From Betaproteobacteria bacterium (lineage in GTDB: Bacteria > Pseudomonadota > Gammaproteobacteria > Burkholderiales > Rhodocyclaceae): a stretch of 64,000 bases of DNA. The position numbers and the translations under genes are program-made. This document shows, piece after piece, positions 44,366-54,608 of this stretch (position 1 is the stretch's first letter; every line of letters starts with the position of its first letter). The notes beneath the pieces were generated by a model that made no database searches, was not told the DNA's origin, and was given only the letters and a program-made list of their open reading frames with translations. The stretch is from the NCBI GenBank assembly GCA_012026885.1, contig VEPL01000007.1, positions 276,948 through 340,947 of the forward strand. The letters are read 5' to 3'.

Positions 44366-44575
44366 ATGCCGACTGTCGATACGACCTACGTTTCCGATCA
44401 CACCCGCTGGATGAACGAACAACTCGAGAAGAACCCGGAGTGGGTGGCCGATCAGAAGGCCGGACGCGCGCTGTGGTGGGACAAGAAGCAGGATGTCGAT
44501 ACCAGCACCCGCAACGACGCCTCGAAAGTCCCGCAGAAGCCGTATCCCTATGACGTGCATTTCTACGGGGAATGA
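44366..44575 (+). CDS. DUF3460 family protein
   Basis: 69 residues, soluble, no signal peptide. The pattern YVSDHTRWMNEQLEKNPEW followed by DQKAGRALWWDK is the DUF3460 core found in betaproteobacteria. ATG at 44366 is supported by the length of family members (about 60-70). Function unknown; charged, helical and acidic at the C-terminus. Terminator follows. Confidence 0.88.
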   Translation: MPTVDTTYVSDHTRWMNEQLEKNPEWVADQKAGRALWWDKKQDVDTSTRNDASKVPQKPYPYDVHFYGE

Positions 44576-44605
44576 CGGCGAGGGGCATCGATTCCCTCCC
44601 CAGCG

Positions 44606-44636
44606 CGGCCGGTCGGATGACCGGCCGTTTGTTTTT
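44606..44636 (+). terminator. Rho-independent terminator after DUF3460
   Basis: A 9-base-pair stem (44606-44614 with 44619-44627), GGAT loop and a T-rich tail through 44636. It separates DUF3460 from the cysE promoter. Confidence 0.9.
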
Positions 44637-44663
44637 CGGCGGCCCGGGGAACGTGCCGGCTAA

Positions 44664-44696
44664 ATAGCTGACAAATTCAGTCGAGTATTCTACAAT
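44664..44696 (+). promoter_or_regulatory. IscR type-1 site embedded in the cysE promoter
   Basis: Positions 44664-44688 match the E. coli type-1 IscR consensus (ATASYYGACTRWWWYAGTCRRSTAT) at 24 of 25. A sigma-70 promoter with CTGACA (44668-44673), 17-base spacer and TACAAT (44691-44696) overlaps it. IscR would repress cysE when its cluster is bound. Confidence 0.85.
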
Positions 44697-44728
44697 TCAC
44701 CCAATTTTTGTCAGGGAATTGCCCGTCC

Positions 44729-45484
44729 ATGTTCAGCCACCTGCGTGAGGACATCCGAGCCGTTTTCGACCGCGACCCAGCGGCCCGCTCCTTCTGGGAG
44801 GTGCTCACCTGCTATCCGGGCATCCATGCCCTGTGCCTGCATCGCCTGGCGCATCGCCTGTGGCACTGGCGCCTGCGCTGGCTGGCGCGCTTCGTCGCGC
44901 ACGTTTCACGTTTCCTGACCGGCATCGAGATTCATCCGGGCGCCACCATCGGCCGTCGTTTCTTCATCGACCACGGCATGGGTGTCGTGATCGGCGAGAC
45001 GGCGGAGATCCACGACGATGTCACCCTGTACCACGGGGTCACGCTCGGCGGTACTTCCTGGAACAAGGGCAAGCGCCATCCGACGCTGGAAAGCGGCGTC
45101 GTGGTCGGGGCGGGAGCCAAGGTGCTCGGGCCGATCACCATTGCCGCCGGCGCCAAGGTCGGCTCGAACGCGGTGGTCACCAAGCCGGTTCCGGCCGGCG
45201 CCACCGCGGTCGGCAACCCGGCGCGCATTCTGGACAACTCGGAGCAGGGCAGGCAGCGCGAGGCGCAGGCCGCGAAGATGGGCTTTTCCGCCTATGCGGT
45301 CGCCAGCGACCAGGACGATCCGCTGGCCAAGGCCATCCACGGCCTGCTCGACCATGCCGCCGAGACCGATCGCCGGCTTGCCTCGCTGATTCGTGAACTC
45401 GACGCCCAGGGCGTCAAGTGCGACCAGGAAGTGCAGTCGGCTGACAGCTTCGATCCGCAATACCTCAGCAAAATTGTTGACTAA
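44729..45484 (+). CDS. cysE: Serine O-acetyltransferase
   Basis: 251 residues from the ATG at 44729 (a TTG 21 bases upstream lies inside the leader). Makes O-acetylserine from serine and acetyl-CoA for cysteine synthesis. N-terminal helical domain ([30 protein letters not shown]) and hexapeptide beta-helix ([34 protein letters not shown], with catalytic His-Asp). The C-terminal tail ends SKIVD, so a terminal Ile as in CysK-binding CysE is not present. Its promoter carries an IscR site, and iscR begins 58 bases later, linking cysteine supply to the isc system. Confidence 0.95.
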   Translation: MFSHLREDIRAVFDRDPAARSFWEVLTCYPGIHALCLHRLAHRLWHWRLRWLARFVAHVSRFLTGIEIHPGATIGRRFFIDHGMGVVIGETAEIHDDVTLYHGVTLGGTSWNKGKRHPTLESGVVVGAGAKVLGPITIAAGAKVGSNAVVTKPVPAGATAVGNPARILDNSEQGRQREAQAAKMGFSAYAVASDQDDPLAKAIHGLLDHAAETDRRLASLIRELDAQGVKCDQEVQSADSFDPQYLSKIVD

Positions 45485-45526
45485 ATTTATCGGGTTTCTG
45501 TATAGTTGACCGCAACAGTCGGAAAT
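45473..45526 (+). promoter_or_regulatory. Tandem IscR type-1-like sites at the iscR promoter
   Basis: Two 25-base sites, 45473-45497 and 45502-45526, each match the type-1 consensus at 21 of 25. The first overlaps the cysE stop and a -35 (TTGACT, 45477-45482); the second overlaps the -10 (TATAGT, 45501-45506), with an 18-base spacer between the hexamers. Such a pair is the layout expected for IscR autorepression. Confidence 0.75.
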
Positions 45527-45541
45527 TAGCCGGAGATAGCC

Positions 45542-46048
45542 ATGCGACTTACTACCAAGGGACGTTTTGCGGTCACCGCGATGATGGATCTCGCCTTGCG
45601 CGGGGCGGAAGGCCCGGTTGCGCTGGCCGGCGTCAGCGAGCGCCAGAAGATTTCGCTCTCCTACCTCGAGCAACTGTTCGGCAAGCTGCGCCGCCACAAG
45701 CTGGTGGATAGCGTGCGCGGGCCGGGTGGCGGCTATTGCATCGCGCGGCCGCTCGAGCTGGTCACGGTCGCTGACATCATCCGTGCCGTCGACGAGCCGC
45801 TCGACGCGACCCAGTGCGGCGGCCGCGAGAACTGCCACGACGAGCACCGCTGCATGACCCACGATCTCTGGGCGACGCTCAACCGCAAGATGTACGAATT
45901 CCTTTCTTCGGTCACCCTGGCCGACCTGATCGCTCGCCAGCGCCAGAAGGAAGCAGCCGCCGGCGGTACCGGCGTGCTCGAGGATCTGCGTGCCGGCCCG
46001 CATCCGCGTAGCCGCGGCGGCCGTGAGAAGGCGGCGGCGATCGCCTGA
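45542..46048 (+). CDS. iscR: Fe-S cluster-responsive transcription regulator IscR
   Basis: 168 residues. Rrf2-family winged helix: MRLTTKGRFAVTAMMDLAL, recognition helix SLSYLEQLFGKLRRHKLVDSVRGPGGGY. The cluster ligands are C92, C98, C104 and H107 (CGGRENCHDEHRCMTH). With a [2Fe-2S] cluster it represses type-1 promoters; without it, it acts on type-2 sites. Two type-1-like sites precede its own start and one precedes cysE. A basic Gly/Arg-rich tail (RSRGGREKAA) is at the C-terminus. Confidence 0.96.
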   Translation: MRLTTKGRFAVTAMMDLALRGAEGPVALAGVSERQKISLSYLEQLFGKLRRHKLVDSVRGPGGGYCIARPLELVTVADIIRAVDEPLDATQCGGRENCHDEHRCMTHDLWATLNRKMYEFLSSVTLADLIARQRQKEAAAGGTGVLEDLRAGPHPRSRGGREKAAAIA

Positions 46049-46059
46049 GGTTGCACGCG

Positions 46060-47214
46060 ATGTTTTCCCCCGTCTACCTCGACCACAATGCGACGACACC
46101 GCTTGAACCGGCGGTGCGGGCGGCCATGCTGCCCTGGCTGGGCGAGGAATTCGGCAACGCATCAAGCCGCCACGAGTACGGCCGGCGGGCGCGGGCGGCC
46201 ATCGACGAGGCACGCCGGCAGGTCGCCGCTGCGGTCAATGCCCACCCGACCGAGGTTGTTTTCACCAGTGGCGGCAGCGAAGCCAACAACCTGTTCATCA
46301 AGGGCGCCGCCGCTGCCATGAAGCCGGGGCGGATCGCGGTCAGCGCAGTCGAGCATCCCTGCATCGCCAGGCCGGCGGCGCAACTCGCCGCGGCGGGCTG
46401 GCAGGTCGATACGATTGCGGTGGACGGCGAAGGGCGGGTCGAATCGGCTGCCTTCGCCACGGCACTCGGGGGGCGCCCGAAGCTGGTCTCGGTGATGGCT
46501 GCCAACAACGAGACCGGCGTGCTCCAGGACATTCCCGCGCTGGCGGCCGCCAACCGCACCGGCGGCGGCTGGTTCCATTCCGACGCGGTCCAGCTCTTCG
46601 GCAAGCAGCCGCTCGATTTCCGTGCCCTCAACGCGGCCGGGGTCCATGCCATTACGCTCTCTGCCCACAAGGCGGGGGGGCCGCAGGGCGCCGCGGCGCT
46701 GATCGTCGACAAGCGCGTCGAGCTGCAGCCGCTGATTGCCGGTGGCGGCCACGAGCGCGGCCTGCGCTCGGGCACCGAGAACGTCGCGGCCATCGCCGGT
46801 TTCGGCGTTGCGGCCGAACTGGTTGCCGGACGGGCAATGGCTTCCGGGCGTCTCGCGGAACTGCGCGACCGCCTCGAGCGCGGGCTCCTGGCGCTCGGCG
46901 CGACGATCTTCGGCGCCGGCGCCGAGCGCCTGCCCAATACGACCTACTTTGCGCTGCCCGATCTCGATGGCGAAACCTTGGTCGGCCAGCTCGACCGGGC
47001 GGGCTTCGCCGTGGCGAGCGGCGCCGCCTGCTCGAGTGCCAATCCCGAGCCGTCGCACGTGCTGCGCGCGATGGGCGTGGCGCCGGATCTGGCCCGCGGC
47101 GCTGTGCGCGTCAGCCTCGGGCCGGCCAATTCGGCCGCCGATGTCGACCAATTCATCCATGCCCTGCGGACGACGGCCGGTCGCCTGCAGGGACTGACGG
47201 CGATTGCCGTCTGA
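46060..47214 (+). CDS. Second cysteine desulfurase (NifS/IscS-like, group I)
   Basis: 384 residues from the ATG at 46060 (a TTG three codons upstream is less likely). PLP enzyme making alanine and a Cys persulfide from cysteine. [10 protein letters not shown] at the N-terminus, catalytic Lys in [11 protein letters not shown], and active-site Cys in the flexible loop [14 protein letters not shown] (about 325). Sequence differs considerably from the true IscS encoded next (for instance GPQGAAAL for GPKGIGAL), so this is a paralogue within the operon rather than a recent duplicate. Eleven bases after the iscR stop. Confidence 0.9.
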   Translation: MFSPVYLDHNATTPLEPAVRAAMLPWLGEEFGNASSRHEYGRRARAAIDEARRQVAAAVNAHPTEVVFTSGGSEANNLFIKGAAAAMKPGRIAVSAVEHPCIARPAAQLAAAGWQVDTIAVDGEGRVESAAFATALGGRPKLVSVMAANNETGVLQDIPALAAANRTGGGWFHSDAVQLFGKQPLDFRALNAAGVHAITLSAHKAGGPQGAAALIVDKRVELQPLIAGGGHERGLRSGTENVAAIAGFGVAAELVAGRAMASGRLAELRDRLERGLLALGATIFGAGAERLPNTTYFALPDLDGETLVGQLDRAGFAVASGAACSSANPEPSHVLRAMGVAPDLARGAVRVSLGPANSAADVDQFIHALRTTAGRLQGLTAIAV

Positions 47215-47237
47215 CCGAACCGGCCCGAACAGCGAGA

Positions 47238-48455
47238 ATGACGATGAAGCTCCCCATCTACCTGGACTATTCGGCGACCACGCCTGTCGACCCGCGCGTT
47301 GCGGAGAAGATGATTCCTTACCTGGTCGAGCGTTTCGGCAACCCGGCGTCGCGCTCGCACAGCTTCGGCTGGGATGCGGATGCCGCAGTCGAGGCGGCCC
47401 GCGATCAGGTCGCAGCGCTGGTCAATGCCGATCCCAAGGAAATCGTCTGGACTTCGGGGGCAACCGAGTCCAACAACCTGGCCATCAAGGGCGCCGCGCA
47501 TTTCTACGCCGGCACCAAGGGCAAGCACATCATCACGGTCAAGACCGAGCACAAGGCGGTTCTCGACACCGTGCGCGAGATGGAGCGCCAGGGCTTCGAG
47601 GCGACCTACCTCGATGTCCAGGAAAATGGCCTGCTCGACCTGGATGTCTTCAGGGCGGCAATTCGTCCCGACACCGTGCTGGCCTCGGTGATGTTCGTCA
47701 ATAACGAGGTTGGCGTCGTCCAGCCGATCGCCGAACTGGGCGAAATCTGCCGCGAGAAGGGCGTGATTTTCCACGTCGATGCCGCGCAGGCGACCGGCAA
47801 GGTCGATATCGACCTGCAGCAGCTCAAGGTCGACCTGATGAGTTTCTCGGCCCACAAGACCTATGGCCCCAAGGGTATCGGCGCCCTCTACGTGCGCCGC
47901 AAGCCGCGCATCCGGCTGGAGGCGCAGATGCACGGCGGCGGCCACGAGCGCGGGTTCCGCTCGGGTACGCTGGCGACGCACCAGATCGTCGGCATGGGTG
48001 AAGCCTTCCGCTTGGCCAAGGAGGAAATGGCCGAAGAAAACAAGCGGATCAAGGCATTGCGCGACAAACTTCTGGCGGGACTTCAGGATATCGAAGCGAC
48101 CTACGTCAATGGGGACCTCGAAAAGCGGGTGCCGCACAACCTCAACATCAGCTTCGCCTATGTCGAGGGCGAGTCGATGATCATGGCCATCAAGGATCTC
48201 GCGGTCTCGTCGGGTTCGGCCTGCACCTCGGCGAGCCTGGAACCGTCTTATGTACTGCGTGCGCTCGGGCGCAACGACGAACTCGCGCACAGTTCGATCC
48301 GTTTTTCCATCGGCCGGTTCACGACCGAAGAGGAAATCGACTATGCAATCAACCTGTTGCACAAGAAAATTAACAAATTGAGAGAGCTCTCCCCGTTGTG
48401 GGAGATGGTCCAGGAAGGCATCGACCTGAATACCGTGCAATGGGCCGCACACTGA
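47238..48455 (+). CDS. iscS: Cysteine desulfurase IscS
   Basis: 405 residues, the standard length. [14 protein letters not shown] at the N-terminus, PLP Lys in [14 protein letters not shown] (about 206), Cys persulfide loop [22 protein letters not shown] (about 328), and the long C-terminal tail [20 protein letters not shown] that docks IscU and other acceptors. Supplies sulfur for Fe-S clusters and thio-modified tRNA. Follows the second desulfurase after 23 bases. Confidence 0.97.
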   Translation: MTMKLPIYLDYSATTPVDPRVAEKMIPYLVERFGNPASRSHSFGWDADAAVEAARDQVAALVNADPKEIVWTSGATESNNLAIKGAAHFYAGTKGKHIITVKTEHKAVLDTVREMERQGFEATYLDVQENGLLDLDVFRAAIRPDTVLASVMFVNNEVGVVQPIAELGEICREKGVIFHVDAAQATGKVDIDLQQLKVDLMSFSAHKTYGPKGIGALYVRRKPRIRLEAQMHGGGHERGFRSGTLATHQIVGMGEAFRLAKEEMAEENKRIKALRDKLLAGLQDIEATYVNGDLEKRVPHNLNISFAYVEGESMIMAIKDLAVSSGSACTSASLEPSYVLRALGRNDELAHSSIRFSIGRFTTEEEIDYAINLLHKKINKLRELSPLWEMVQEGIDLNTVQWAAH

Positions 48456-48499
48456 CCATAGACGCTCCATCCCAACCCGGCACTTGAAGGAGAAACAAC

Positions 48500-48883
48500 A
48501 TGAGCTATAGCGTAAAAGTCATTGATCACTATGAGAATCCGCGCAACGTCGGTTCCTTCGCCAAGGAAGACGACGGGGTCGGCACCGGCATGGTCGGGGC
48601 GCCGGCCTGCGGCGACGTCATGAAGCTGCAGATCAAGGTCAACAAGTCCGGCGTGATCGAGGACGCCAAGTTCAAGACTTACGGTTGCGGCTCGGCGATC
48701 GCCTCGTCTTCGCTGGTGACCGAGTGGGTCAAGGGCAAGACAGTAGACCAGGCACTCGAAATCAAGAACACCGAGATCGCCGAGGAACTGGCGCTGCCAC
48801 CGGTTAAAATCCACTGTTCGATCCTGGCCGAGGATGCCATCAAGGCGGCCGTGGCCGATTACAAGAAGAAGCACGGAGAATAG
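48500..48883 (+). CDS. iscU: Fe-S cluster assembly scaffold IscU
   Basis: 127 residues. Cluster ligands C37 (GAPACGD, with D39), C63 (YGCGSAIAS) and C106 (KIHCSIL); LPPVKIHC contains the HscA-binding LPPVK-type motif. Assembles [2Fe-2S] on sulfur from IscS, then hands it to carriers with HscA/HscB help. Confidence 0.97.
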   Translation: MSYSVKVIDHYENPRNVGSFAKEDDGVGTGMVGAPACGDVMKLQIKVNKSGVIEDAKFKTYGCGSAIASSSLVTEWVKGKTVDQALEIKNTEIAEELALPPVKIHCSILAEDAIKAAVADYKKKHGE

Positions 48884-48885
48884 TC

Positions 48886-49209
48886 ATGGGCGTTACCTTG
48901 AGCGAAAAGGCGGCGAAGCACGTCGCCGGTTACCTGACCAAGCGCGGCAAGGGCATCGGTCTGCGTCTCGGGGTGCGCACCAGCGGTTGCTCCGGGATGG
49001 CCTACAAGCTCGAGTTCGTCGATGAGTCGAGCGGCGAGGATCTCGTCTTCGAGAGCAACGGCGTCAAGGTCTTCGTCGACCCCAAGAGCCTGCCCTATCT
49101 CGACGGGATGGAACTCGACTATGCCCGCGAGGGGTTGAACGAGGGATTCAAGTTCAATAATCCCAACGTAAAGGACCAGTGCGGCTGCGGCGAATCCTTC
49201 AATGTGTAG
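48886..49209 (+). CDS. iscA: Fe-S cluster carrier IscA
   Basis: 107 residues. A-type carrier with conserved C35 ([11 protein letters not shown]), and C99 and C101 (QCGCGESF) that hold the cluster. Starts 2 bases after iscU. Confidence 0.96.
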   Translation: MGVTLSEKAAKHVAGYLTKRGKGIGLRLGVRTSGCSGMAYKLEFVDESSGEDLVFESNGVKVFVDPKSLPYLDGMELDYAREGLNEGFKFNNPNVKDQCGCGESFNV

Positions 49210-49216
49210 CCGGCTC

Positions 49217-49240
49217 AGCGGGGCCGCGTTGAACCCCGCT
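49217..49240 (+). other. Inverted repeat in the iscA-hscB gap
   Basis: AGCGGGG (49217-49223) and CCCCGCT (49234-49240) form a 7-base stem with a 10-base loop, without a T-run, followed by a near-repeat of CCGTACTG. The 128-base gap is the longest within the isc operon. It could be an mRNA stability or processing element. Confidence 0.35.
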
Positions 49241-49337
49241 TGCCGTACTGACCGTACTGTCTGCGCGGGGTTCGCCTTGCCCGGCCGTCGCTTTGCAGGT
49301 TTGGCGGACTGAAGCGCCTCATTTTCTGGAATCTTCG

Positions 49338-49865
49338 TTGGACCTGACCGCCGACTTCTTCTCGCTGTTCGACCTGCCACGTGCCTTCCGCGTCAGCCTG
49401 TCGGAACTCGATGCGCGCTACCGCGAGGTGCAGGCGCAGGTTCATCCGGACCGCTTCGCCAACGCCGGCGAGGTGGAGCGGCGGCTGTCCATGCAGTGGG
49501 CGACGCGCGCCAACGAGGCCTACCAGACCTTGAAGAGGCCGCTCGAGCGGGCGAAATACCTGCTGCACCTTGCCGGCCACGACATCAAGGCCGAGAGCAA
49601 TACCGCGATGCCGGCGGATTTCCTGATCGAGCAGATGGAATGGCGCGAGGCGGTGGCGGAGGCGCGCGGCGGTCGCGACCACCACGAACTCGAGCGCCTG
49701 CACAACCGCCTGCGGGCCGATGTCGGCGCACGCTACGAAGAGCTTGGCGCCTTGCTTGACGACGTCGGCGACCATGACCGGGCGACCGATCGCGTGCGCC
49801 GCCTGATGTTCCTCGAGAAACTCCTCCACGAAATCGACGACGCGCTGGCGTCGCTGGAAGACTAA
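49338..49865 (+). CDS. hscB: J-domain co-chaperone HscB
   Basis: 175 residues from the TTG at 49338, which gives [16 protein letters not shown], the usual family start and length; an in-frame TTG at 49293 would add 15 atypical residues. J domain with HPDRF (HPD motif, about 38) and a C-terminal helical domain that binds IscU. Brings IscU to HscA. Three bases from hscA. Confidence 0.92.
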   Translation: MDLTADFFSLFDLPRAFRVSLSELDARYREVQAQVHPDRFANAGEVERRLSMQWATRANEAYQTLKRPLERAKYLLHLAGHDIKAESNTAMPADFLIEQMEWREAVAEARGGRDHHELERLHNRLRADVGARYEELGALLDDVGDHDRATDRVRRLMFLEKLLHEIDDALASLED

Positions 49866-49867
49866 GC

Positions 49868-51744
<1,877 letters not shown>

Positions 51745-51748
<4 letters not shown>

Positions 51749-52089
51749 CCCAGGTCATCGTGCTGCCGCACGTCGAACTGTGCCCCGACGGCACCGTGAT
51801 CGAGGCGGAAGAGGGCAAGTCGATCTGCGAGAACCTGCTCGAGCATGGCATCGAGCTCGAGCATGCCTGCGAGATGTCGTGCGCCTGCACGACCTGTCAC
51901 GTCGTCGTGCGCGAGGGCTTCGCTTCGCTGGATGCGGCGGAGGAAGAGGAAGAGGACCTGCTGGACAAGGCCTGGGGCCTCGAACCGAACTCCCGCCTGG
52001 GCTGCCAGGCGCTGGTGCGGTCGACGCCGCTGGTGGTCGAGATTCCGAAATACAGCATCAACATGGCGAAGGAGGGTCACCGCAAATGA
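51745..52089 (+). CDS. fdx: [2Fe-2S] ferredoxin of the isc operon
   Basis: 114 residues. Adrenodoxin-type cluster ligands C-x5-C-x2-C ([14 protein letters not shown], about 42-51) and a later Cys (SRLGCQAL, about 87). Gives electrons to cluster assembly on IscU. ATGA overlap with hscA and with iscX. Confidence 0.96.
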
Positions 52090-52280
52090 AATGGACCGAC
52101 ATCAACGACATCGCCATCGAACTGGCCGACGCGCATCCCGACAAGGATCCGCTGAAGATCAACTTCGTCGACCTGCGCGACTGCGTGATGGCCTTGCCCG
52201 GCTTCAACGACGATCCCGGCCACTGCGGCGAGAAGATCCTCGAAGCGATCCAGCAGGCCTGGATCGACGAGGTCGCCTGA
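52086..52280 (+). CDS. iscX: Fe-S assembly protein IscX
   Basis: 64 residues: [46 protein letters not shown], all typical of IscX (YfhJ). Binds IscS and iron, and modulates sulfur transfer rate. Starts within the fdx stop (ATGA). Confidence 0.95.
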   Translation: MKWTDINDIAIELADAHPDKDPLKINFVDLRDCVMALPGFNDDPGHCGEKILEAIQQAWIDEVA

Positions 52281-52287
52281 GCGCGAC

Positions 52288-52683
52288 ATGAAGACGCGCG
52301 ATTTTCCCGGCCGCGGCAGCCAGCTCAACGTTCTCGGCGGGCCATTGCTGACCTGCAGTGACGACCCGAAGACCGGATTCTTCCGCGATGGCTGCTGCAA
52401 TACATCCGAGGATGACCTTGGCAGCCACACCGTCTGCGTCGTGCTCACGGCCGAGTTCCTCGCCTTCTCGAAGGCGCGCGGCAACGACTTGAGCACGCCG
52501 CGTCCCGAATTCGATTTTCCCGGCCTGCAGCCGGGCCAGCGCTGGTGCCTTTGCGCCGCGCGCTGGCTGGAGGCCTACCGGGCCGGCAAGGCCCCGCGCG
52601 TATCGCTCAATTCGACGAACCAGGCTGCGCTCGAAATCGTGCCCCTCGCCCTGCTCAAGGAGCATGCGCTCGACCTCCATTGA
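52288..52683 (+). CDS. DUF2237 family protein
   Basis: 131 residues. NVLGGPLLTCSDDPKTGFFRDGCCNTSEDDLGSHTVCVVLT (about 14-54) and the Trp-Cys-Leu-Cys-Ala motif (about 85) are the DUF2237 signature, with several conserved cysteines. Seven bases after iscX, so in the same unit. Function unknown; the conserved cysteines and isc position would fit a metal or redox role, but that is guesswork. Confidence 0.88.
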   Translation: MKTRDFPGRGSQLNVLGGPLLTCSDDPKTGFFRDGCCNTSEDDLGSHTVCVVLTAEFLAFSKARGNDLSTPRPEFDFPGLQPGQRWCLCAARWLEAYRAGKAPRVSLNSTNQAALEIVPLALLKEHALDLH

Positions 52684-53113
52684 ACCGGATGCCGCCGTGA
52701 GCGGCGCTTGGCTGATGGTGTTCGCCGCCTGGCTGGTGGCCACGGGGGCAACGCTGGCGGCACTCTTCCTCGGTGAAGTCATCGGGCTGCCGGTCTGCGT
52801 GCTCTGCTGGTACCAGCGCATCGCGATGTTTCCGCTCGCGCTCGTCCTGCCCTTTGCCCTGTTTCCCTATTCCCGGGTCGTGGTCCGCGCTGGCCTCGCG
52901 CTCGCGCTTGCCGGTCTCGCGCTCGCCGCATTCCATCAGCTGCTGGTCGCCGGCGTCATCCCCGAGGAAATCAAGCCGTGCACACAGGGCGTGCCCTGCG
53001 GGAAGACGGTGGCGGTCTGGTTCGGCTTCGTCACCATCCCGCTGCTGGCCATCGCCGCCTTTTCCCTGATCGCGGCGCTACTGGCCGCTGCCTTGTCGAG
53101 AACCCCGAAATGA
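52664..53113 (+). CDS. DsbB/BdbC-like membrane disulfide-bond protein
   Basis: 149 residues from the ATG at 52664 (overlapping DUF2237 by 20 bases; a GTG at 52697 is an alternative). Four membrane helices with a Cys pair C45-x2-C48 (LPVCVLCWYQRI, a DsbB/BdbC hallmark) and a second pair C106/C112 in the loop (KPCTQGVPCGK). It would pass electrons from its partner thioredoxin-fold protein to quinone. Overlaps the next gene by four bases (ATGA). Confidence 0.88.
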   Translation: MRSTSIEPDAAVSGAWLMVFAAWLVATGATLAALFLGEVIGLPVCVLCWYQRIAMFPLALVLPFALFPYSRVVVRAGLALALAGLALAAFHQLLVAGVIPEEIKPCTQGVPCGKTVAVWFGFVTIPLLAIAAFSLIAALLAAALSRTPK

Positions 53114-53757
53114 AGCAGAAAACTTTGTTCACCGTGGCACTGATCGGCCTTTTTGCCGCCTTCATCGTCGCCACCCTGCTCTTCAACGTCGAACGCGCCG
53201 AGGAAGAACAGCAGGCTTCCCTCACCAGTGCCGGCGCCCTGGTGCGCGGCCATTCGCCAGCCTTCGGCCCGGCCGATGCGCCGGTTACCGTGGTCGAGTT
53301 CCTCGATCCCGCCTGTGAGACCTGCGCGGCCTTCTACGCCCCCGTCAAGGAACTGCTTGCCGCCAATCCCGGCAAGATTCGCCTGGTCATCCGTTATGCC
53401 CCGTTCCACAAGGGTTCCGACCAGGTCGTCGCGATCCTAGAGGCGGCGCGCCGCCAGGGCAAGTTCCGCGAGGCGCTCGAAGCCTTGCTCGCCACCCAGG
53501 CCGACTGGTCGCCGCATCACACGCCGCAGGTCGAGCGGGTCTGGAAACACCTCGATGGTCTCGGCCTCGACCTCGAGCAGGTACGCAGGGACATGTGGCT
53601 GCCGGAAACCGGCCGCGTCATCGCCCAGGATCTCGATGATGCCCGCCTGCTCAACGTGACCAAGACGCCGGAATTCTTCGTGAATGGCCGGCCGTTGCCG
53701 CGTTTCGGTTGGGAGCCGCTGCAACAGGCGGTCACGGCCGCGTTGCGCGGGCGCTGA
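53110..53757 (+). CDS. Membrane-anchored DsbA/BdbD-like thiol oxidoreductase
   Basis: 215 residues, one N-terminal membrane anchor (about 8-25) and a thioredoxin fold of the DsbA/BdbD class. Active site C69-E-T-C72 (DPACETCAAF), cis-Pro loop NVTKTPEFFVNG (about 185). CETC is an unusual dipeptide for oxidising DsbA (CPHC is typical). Coupled to the DsbB-like gene, so the pair probably oxidises a particular set of periplasmic thiols. Confidence 0.88.
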   Translation: MKQKTLFTVALIGLFAAFIVATLLFNVERAEEEQQASLTSAGALVRGHSPAFGPADAPVTVVEFLDPACETCAAFYAPVKELLAANPGKIRLVIRYAPFHKGSDQVVAILEAARRQGKFREALEALLATQADWSPHHTPQVERVWKHLDGLGLDLEQVRRDMWLPETGRVIAQDLDDARLLNVTKTPEFFVNGRPLPRFGWEPLQQAVTAALRGR

Positions 53758-53768
53758 TATCCGCCCGC

Positions 53769-54608
53769 TTAACCGAACAGGTTGAGCAGCGCGTCCAGCC
53801 CGCCGAAGTCGATGCCGACATCGGCCTTTGCACGCGTCGCCGGCTTGGCGCGGTAGGCCACGGAGACCCCGGCCTCGGCCATCATCGCCAGGTCGTTGGC
53901 ACCGTCGCCGAAGGCGATCACCTGGTCGCGGCGCAGGCCCAGTTCGTCGCGCAGCCGGCAGAGGTGGTGGGCCTTGGCGGCGGCATCGACGATGTCGCCG
54001 GAAACACGGCCGGTCAGCTTGCCGCCCTTGATCTCCAGTTCATTGGAGGTGGCGAAGTCGAAACCGAGTTCGATGCGCAGGCGTTCGGTGAAGTAGGTGA
54101 AGCCGCCGGAGAGGATGGCGGTGCGCAGGCCGGCTGCCTGTGCCGCCGCGAGCAATTCGCGGGCACCCGGGGAGAGTAGAAGGCGCTCGCCATAGACGCG
54201 GGCGAGGACGCGGGCGTCGAGCCCTTCGAGCAGGGCGAGGCGGCGGCGCAGGCTCTCGCGGTAGTCGATCTCGCCACGCATCGCGGCTTCGGTGACGGCC
54301 GAGACTTCCGCCTTCTTGCCCGCGAAGTCGGCCAGCTCGTCGATGCACTCGATGGTGATCAGCGTCGAATCCATGTCGAAGCAGATCAGGCCGAAATCGG
54401 ACAGCTTGCGGCCGGGCTGGACGAAGGCCCAGTCGAGCCGCTCGGCGGCGATCAGCGGCAGCAGGGCATCGAACTCCGGCGTGCGCGCAGCGCCAGCCAG
54501 GCGGACGACCTGCGGCGGACGTGGTTCAATGGCGGTGGCCCCGGTGGCTGCGACGATGCGTTCGAGCAGGAAGGTCGGCGTGCAGGCGCCGTGGAGTACG
54601 AGGTTCAT
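53769..54608 (-). CDS. serB: Phosphoserine phosphatase
   Basis: 279 residues. N-terminal ACT-like region (1-70) and HAD catalytic domain: FDMDST (motif I, two Asp), LSGGFTYF (motif II, Ser), and FGDGANDLAMMAEAG (motif III). Last step of serine synthesis; product feeds cysE upstream on the map. ATGA overlap with the DUF1015 gene. Convergent with the DsbA-like gene 11 bases away. Confidence 0.95.
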   Translation of the reverse strand: MNLVLHGACTPTFLLERIVAATGATAIEPRPPQVVRLAGAARTPEFDALLPLIAAERLDWAFVQPGRKLSDFGLICFDMDSTLITIECIDELADFAGKKAEVSAVTEAAMRGEIDYRESLRRRLALLEGLDARVLARVYGERLLLSPGARELLAAAQAAGLRTAILSGGFTYFTERLRIELGFDFATSNELEIKGGKLTGRVSGDIVDAAAKAHHLCRLRDELGLRRDQVIAFGDGANDLAMMAEAGVSVAYRAKPATRAKADVGIDFGGLDALLNLFG

